Translations under genes and position numbers: made by a program
Shown: in pieces, positions 6,471 through 7,245 of the stretch
How positions within the stretch are numbered: the first letter of the stretch is position 1
How the letters are laid out: the number at the start of each line of letters is the position of its first letter
From: Desulfocapsaceae bacterium
GTDB taxonomy: Bacteria > Desulfobacterota > Desulfobulbia > Desulfobulbales > Desulfocapsaceae
Reading direction: 5' to 3'
Assembly: GCA_029934775.1 (NCBI GenBank)
Contig: JAOZLO010000053.1
Location: 4,114 to 11,358 of the forward strand
DNA: 7,245 bases
The notes under the pieces: model-generated
Databases searched by the model: none
The model's input: only the letters and a program-made list of their open reading frames with translations
Told to the model about the DNA's origin: nothing

Positions 6471-6529
6471 TTATAAATTTTGAACGAAGGTATAGGGAAT
6501 GACAGGAGTGATACTGAGATATTTAACAC

Positions 6530-6559
6530 CCCACAAAGGGGGTATAAGTACCTTGTGGG
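6530..6559. repeat. inverted repeat with a one-base bulge (hairpin)
   Basis: CCCACAAAGG (6530-6539) pairs with CCTTGTGGG (6551-6559), giving 9 base pairs with one bulged A and an 11-base loop. Neither direction has a T-run after it, so it is not a standard terminator. It sits in the 375-base gene-free spacer (6397-6771) between the sigma gene and the kinase-like gene. Confidence 0.5.
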
Positions 6560-6570
6560 TCTATGTAACT

Positions 6571-6588
6571 ATATATTTCAAAATATAT
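6571..6588. repeat. AT-only perfect inverted repeat
   Basis: ATATATTT (6571-6578) and AAATATAT (6581-6588) are perfect 8-base arms around a CA spacer. Composition is all A/T in the arms, so chance is a real possibility, but the arm-2-arm form matches the second palindrome 81 bases further on. Confidence 0.35.
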
Positions 6589-6652
6589 TCCTCGGCTTCT
6601 TGTTTTTTCTTAGAGAAATTAAGGCGTAAGGTACTAAAAAAGAAGAGAAGGT

Positions 6653-6668
6653 GTATCAAACTTGATAC
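6653..6668. promoter_or_regulatory. operator-like palindrome GTATCAA-AC-TTGATAC
   Basis: Two perfect 7-base arms around a 2-base spacer form a 16-base dyad typical in size for a dimeric repressor or activator site. It is not an FNR box, because the half-sites face the other way (ATCAA first, TTGAT second). No regulator gene is visible beside it. It lies about 257 bases upstream of the sigma gene start and 104 bases past the end of the kinase-like gene. Confidence 0.4.
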
Positions 6669-6675
6669 AGGAATT

Positions 6676-6703
6676 TTGTCCCAGGCGACTTGTCCCAGGC
6701 AAC
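6676..6703. repeat. tandem 14-base direct repeat, two copies
   Basis: TTGTCCCAGGCGAC (6676-6689) is followed without a gap by TTGTCCCAGGCAAC (6690-6703), 13 of 14 bases identical. The pair is bracketed by ATTTTGT (6673-6679) and ACAAAAT (6702-6708), a 7-base inverted repeat that partly overlaps it. Two copies may reflect a recent local duplication or a pair of protein-binding half-sites; they do not form an origin or a CRISPR array. Confidence 0.6.
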
Positions 6704-6737
6704 AAAATGAACTGACTTGAAATTATCCGAGCACAGC

Positions 6738-6762
6738 AAAAAAGAACCAGCAGTATCCGGTT
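6738..6762 (-). terminator. Rho-independent terminator of the kinase-like gene
   Basis: On the minus strand AACCGG (6762-6757) and CTGGTT (6750-6745) pair as five Watson-Crick pairs plus one G-T around a 6-base loop, followed by C and six T residues (6743-6738). It lies 9 bases past the gene's stop codon. It separates the kinase-like gene from the sigma block, so the two are probably not one transcript. Confidence 0.7.
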
Positions 6763-6771
6763 AGAGAATAT

Positions 6772-7245
6772 TCACTCTTTTTTTGAAGGAATAATCAAAA
6801 TATTCTTCAGGTATTCACCTTCAGATACAGTTTGATTGAAATTCGCCTCCATTTTTTCAGAGGCAAAATTCAGAATTTGAGATATCTGGCCAGAATCAAA
6901 AACTTCATCAGGGCTGAGAAATGGCCCTGCCGAGGCTATATGTATTTCAACATCCTCCCCCTTTGCATATGAGAGGAACTTAATGACTGATCCATTCTCA
7001 AGTTTTTCAATGAGTTGATTCACGAGTGAGAATATTGCAAACTGTAATAAAGAGGGGTTATTGTGAACGGACGGGATTTCCTTTTGCAGATTTTTTTCAA
7101 AAGAAATATTTTTCATTGCACTGAACCGCTCCATTAAGGCCAGTTCTTCTATCAACAGATCGTTTACATTGAAATATGATAGAGGGGAATCCATGCGATG
7201 TGCTACTCTATTCAGGTACATTGCCATTGTATTCGCACGGGATAT
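6772..7245 (-). CDS. C-terminal part of a sensor-histidine-kinase-like protein with a degenerate ATPase domain (partial)
   Basis: The frame stays open to the window edge (ISRANT precedes the ATG at 7227, which lacks a ribosome site), so the gene very likely begins outside the window. Numbering from that ATG, VNDLLIEELALMERFSAMKN (21-40) looks like the end of the dimerisation helices and the linker. IPSVHNNPSLLQFAIFSLVN (51-70) then resembles the start of a HATPase_c fold, with N70 left from the N-box. The next block, VEIHIASAGPFLSP (93-106), sits where kinases have D-N-G-x-G-I, but the Asp and Asn are Ser and Ala, and no second glycine-rich box follows. ATP binding is therefore doubtful; it may be a degenerate kinase or a phosphotransfer-type dimer protein. 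The assignment rests on this pattern alone. A terminator follows the stop codon. Confidence 0.55.
   Translation of the reverse strand: MSRANTMAMYLNRVAHRMDSPLSYFNVNDLLIEELALMERFSAMKNISFEKNLQKEIPSVHNNPSLLQFAIFSLVNQLIEKLENGSVIKFLSYAKGEDVEIHIASAGPFLSPDEVFDSGQISQILNFASEKMEANFNQTVSEGEYLKNILIIPSKKE

Noticed and set aside
6653..6668. FNR/CRP-type binding site
   Set aside because: The half-sites are inverted relative to TTGAT-N4-ATCAA and the spacer is 2 bases, not 4.
6676..6703. CRISPR repeats or replication iterons
   Set aside because: There are only two copies with no spacer between them, and no cas, rep or partition gene nearby.
6499..6720. 73-codon open frame on the plus strand in the sigma/kinase spacer
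   Set aside because: GAAGG lies 8 bases upstream, so it is not impossible. However, the frame runs through the hairpin, both palindromes and the tandem repeat, has no recognisable motif and no clear promoter.

Overview
The window reads as ordinary bacterial chromosome: dense genes, Shine-Dalgarno sites, operon-style overlaps and Rho-independent terminators. The gene styles (a long BCAT-type IlvE, a TVP38/TMEM64-flavoprotein fusion, DUF547, and an ECF sigma factor resembling the TIGR02943 group) suggest an anaerobic or facultative proteobacterium. A Desulfobacterota (Desulfobulbaceae-like) host is my best guess, from recalled family styles only; no marker gene proves it. There is no rRNA, tRNA, insertion sequence, CRISPR array or phage gene.

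Layout. Bases 1-288 are an AT-rich leader with a candidate promoter. Bases 289-1353 (+) encode branched-chain aminotransferase IlvE, starting at TTG, followed by a strong terminator. All other genes are on the minus strand. Reading in their direction of transcription from the right edge: the C-terminal part of a sensor-kinase-like protein with a degenerate ATPase region (7245 to 6772, open at the window edge) with its own terminator; a 375-base spacer with several inverted and tandem repeats; an ECF sigma factor (6396 to 5740); a 90-residue zinc-finger-type anti-sigma factor overlapping it by ATGA (5743 to 5471); after a 104-base gap, a 716-residue membrane VTT domain fused to a disulfide-type flavoprotein oxidoreductase (5366 to 3216); 3 bases later, an exported DUF547 protein (3212 to 2418); then, after a small inverted repeat, an ATP-grasp-like protein (2349 or 2388 to 1450). 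The block ends in terminator hairpins lying between it and ilvE.

How the genes may work together. The sigma/anti-sigma pair looks like a regulatory switch whose sensor is a small soluble protein with an H-x3-C-x2-C zinc motif, a motif that in relatives can respond to thiol-oxidising or metal stress. The genes just downstream encode a membrane redox flavoenzyme with a CxxxxC dithiol, an exported cysteine-containing DUF547 protein and a probable ATP-dependent ligase. A 13-base element, repeated with one mismatch, lies both before the sigma gene and before the flavoprotein fusion, hinting that both are controlled together. The most interesting reading is an ECF-controlled thiol/redox or metalloid-handling module of unknown substrate. 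That function is inference. The fusion, the DUF547 protein and the sigma/anti-sigma pair are seen directly in the sequence.
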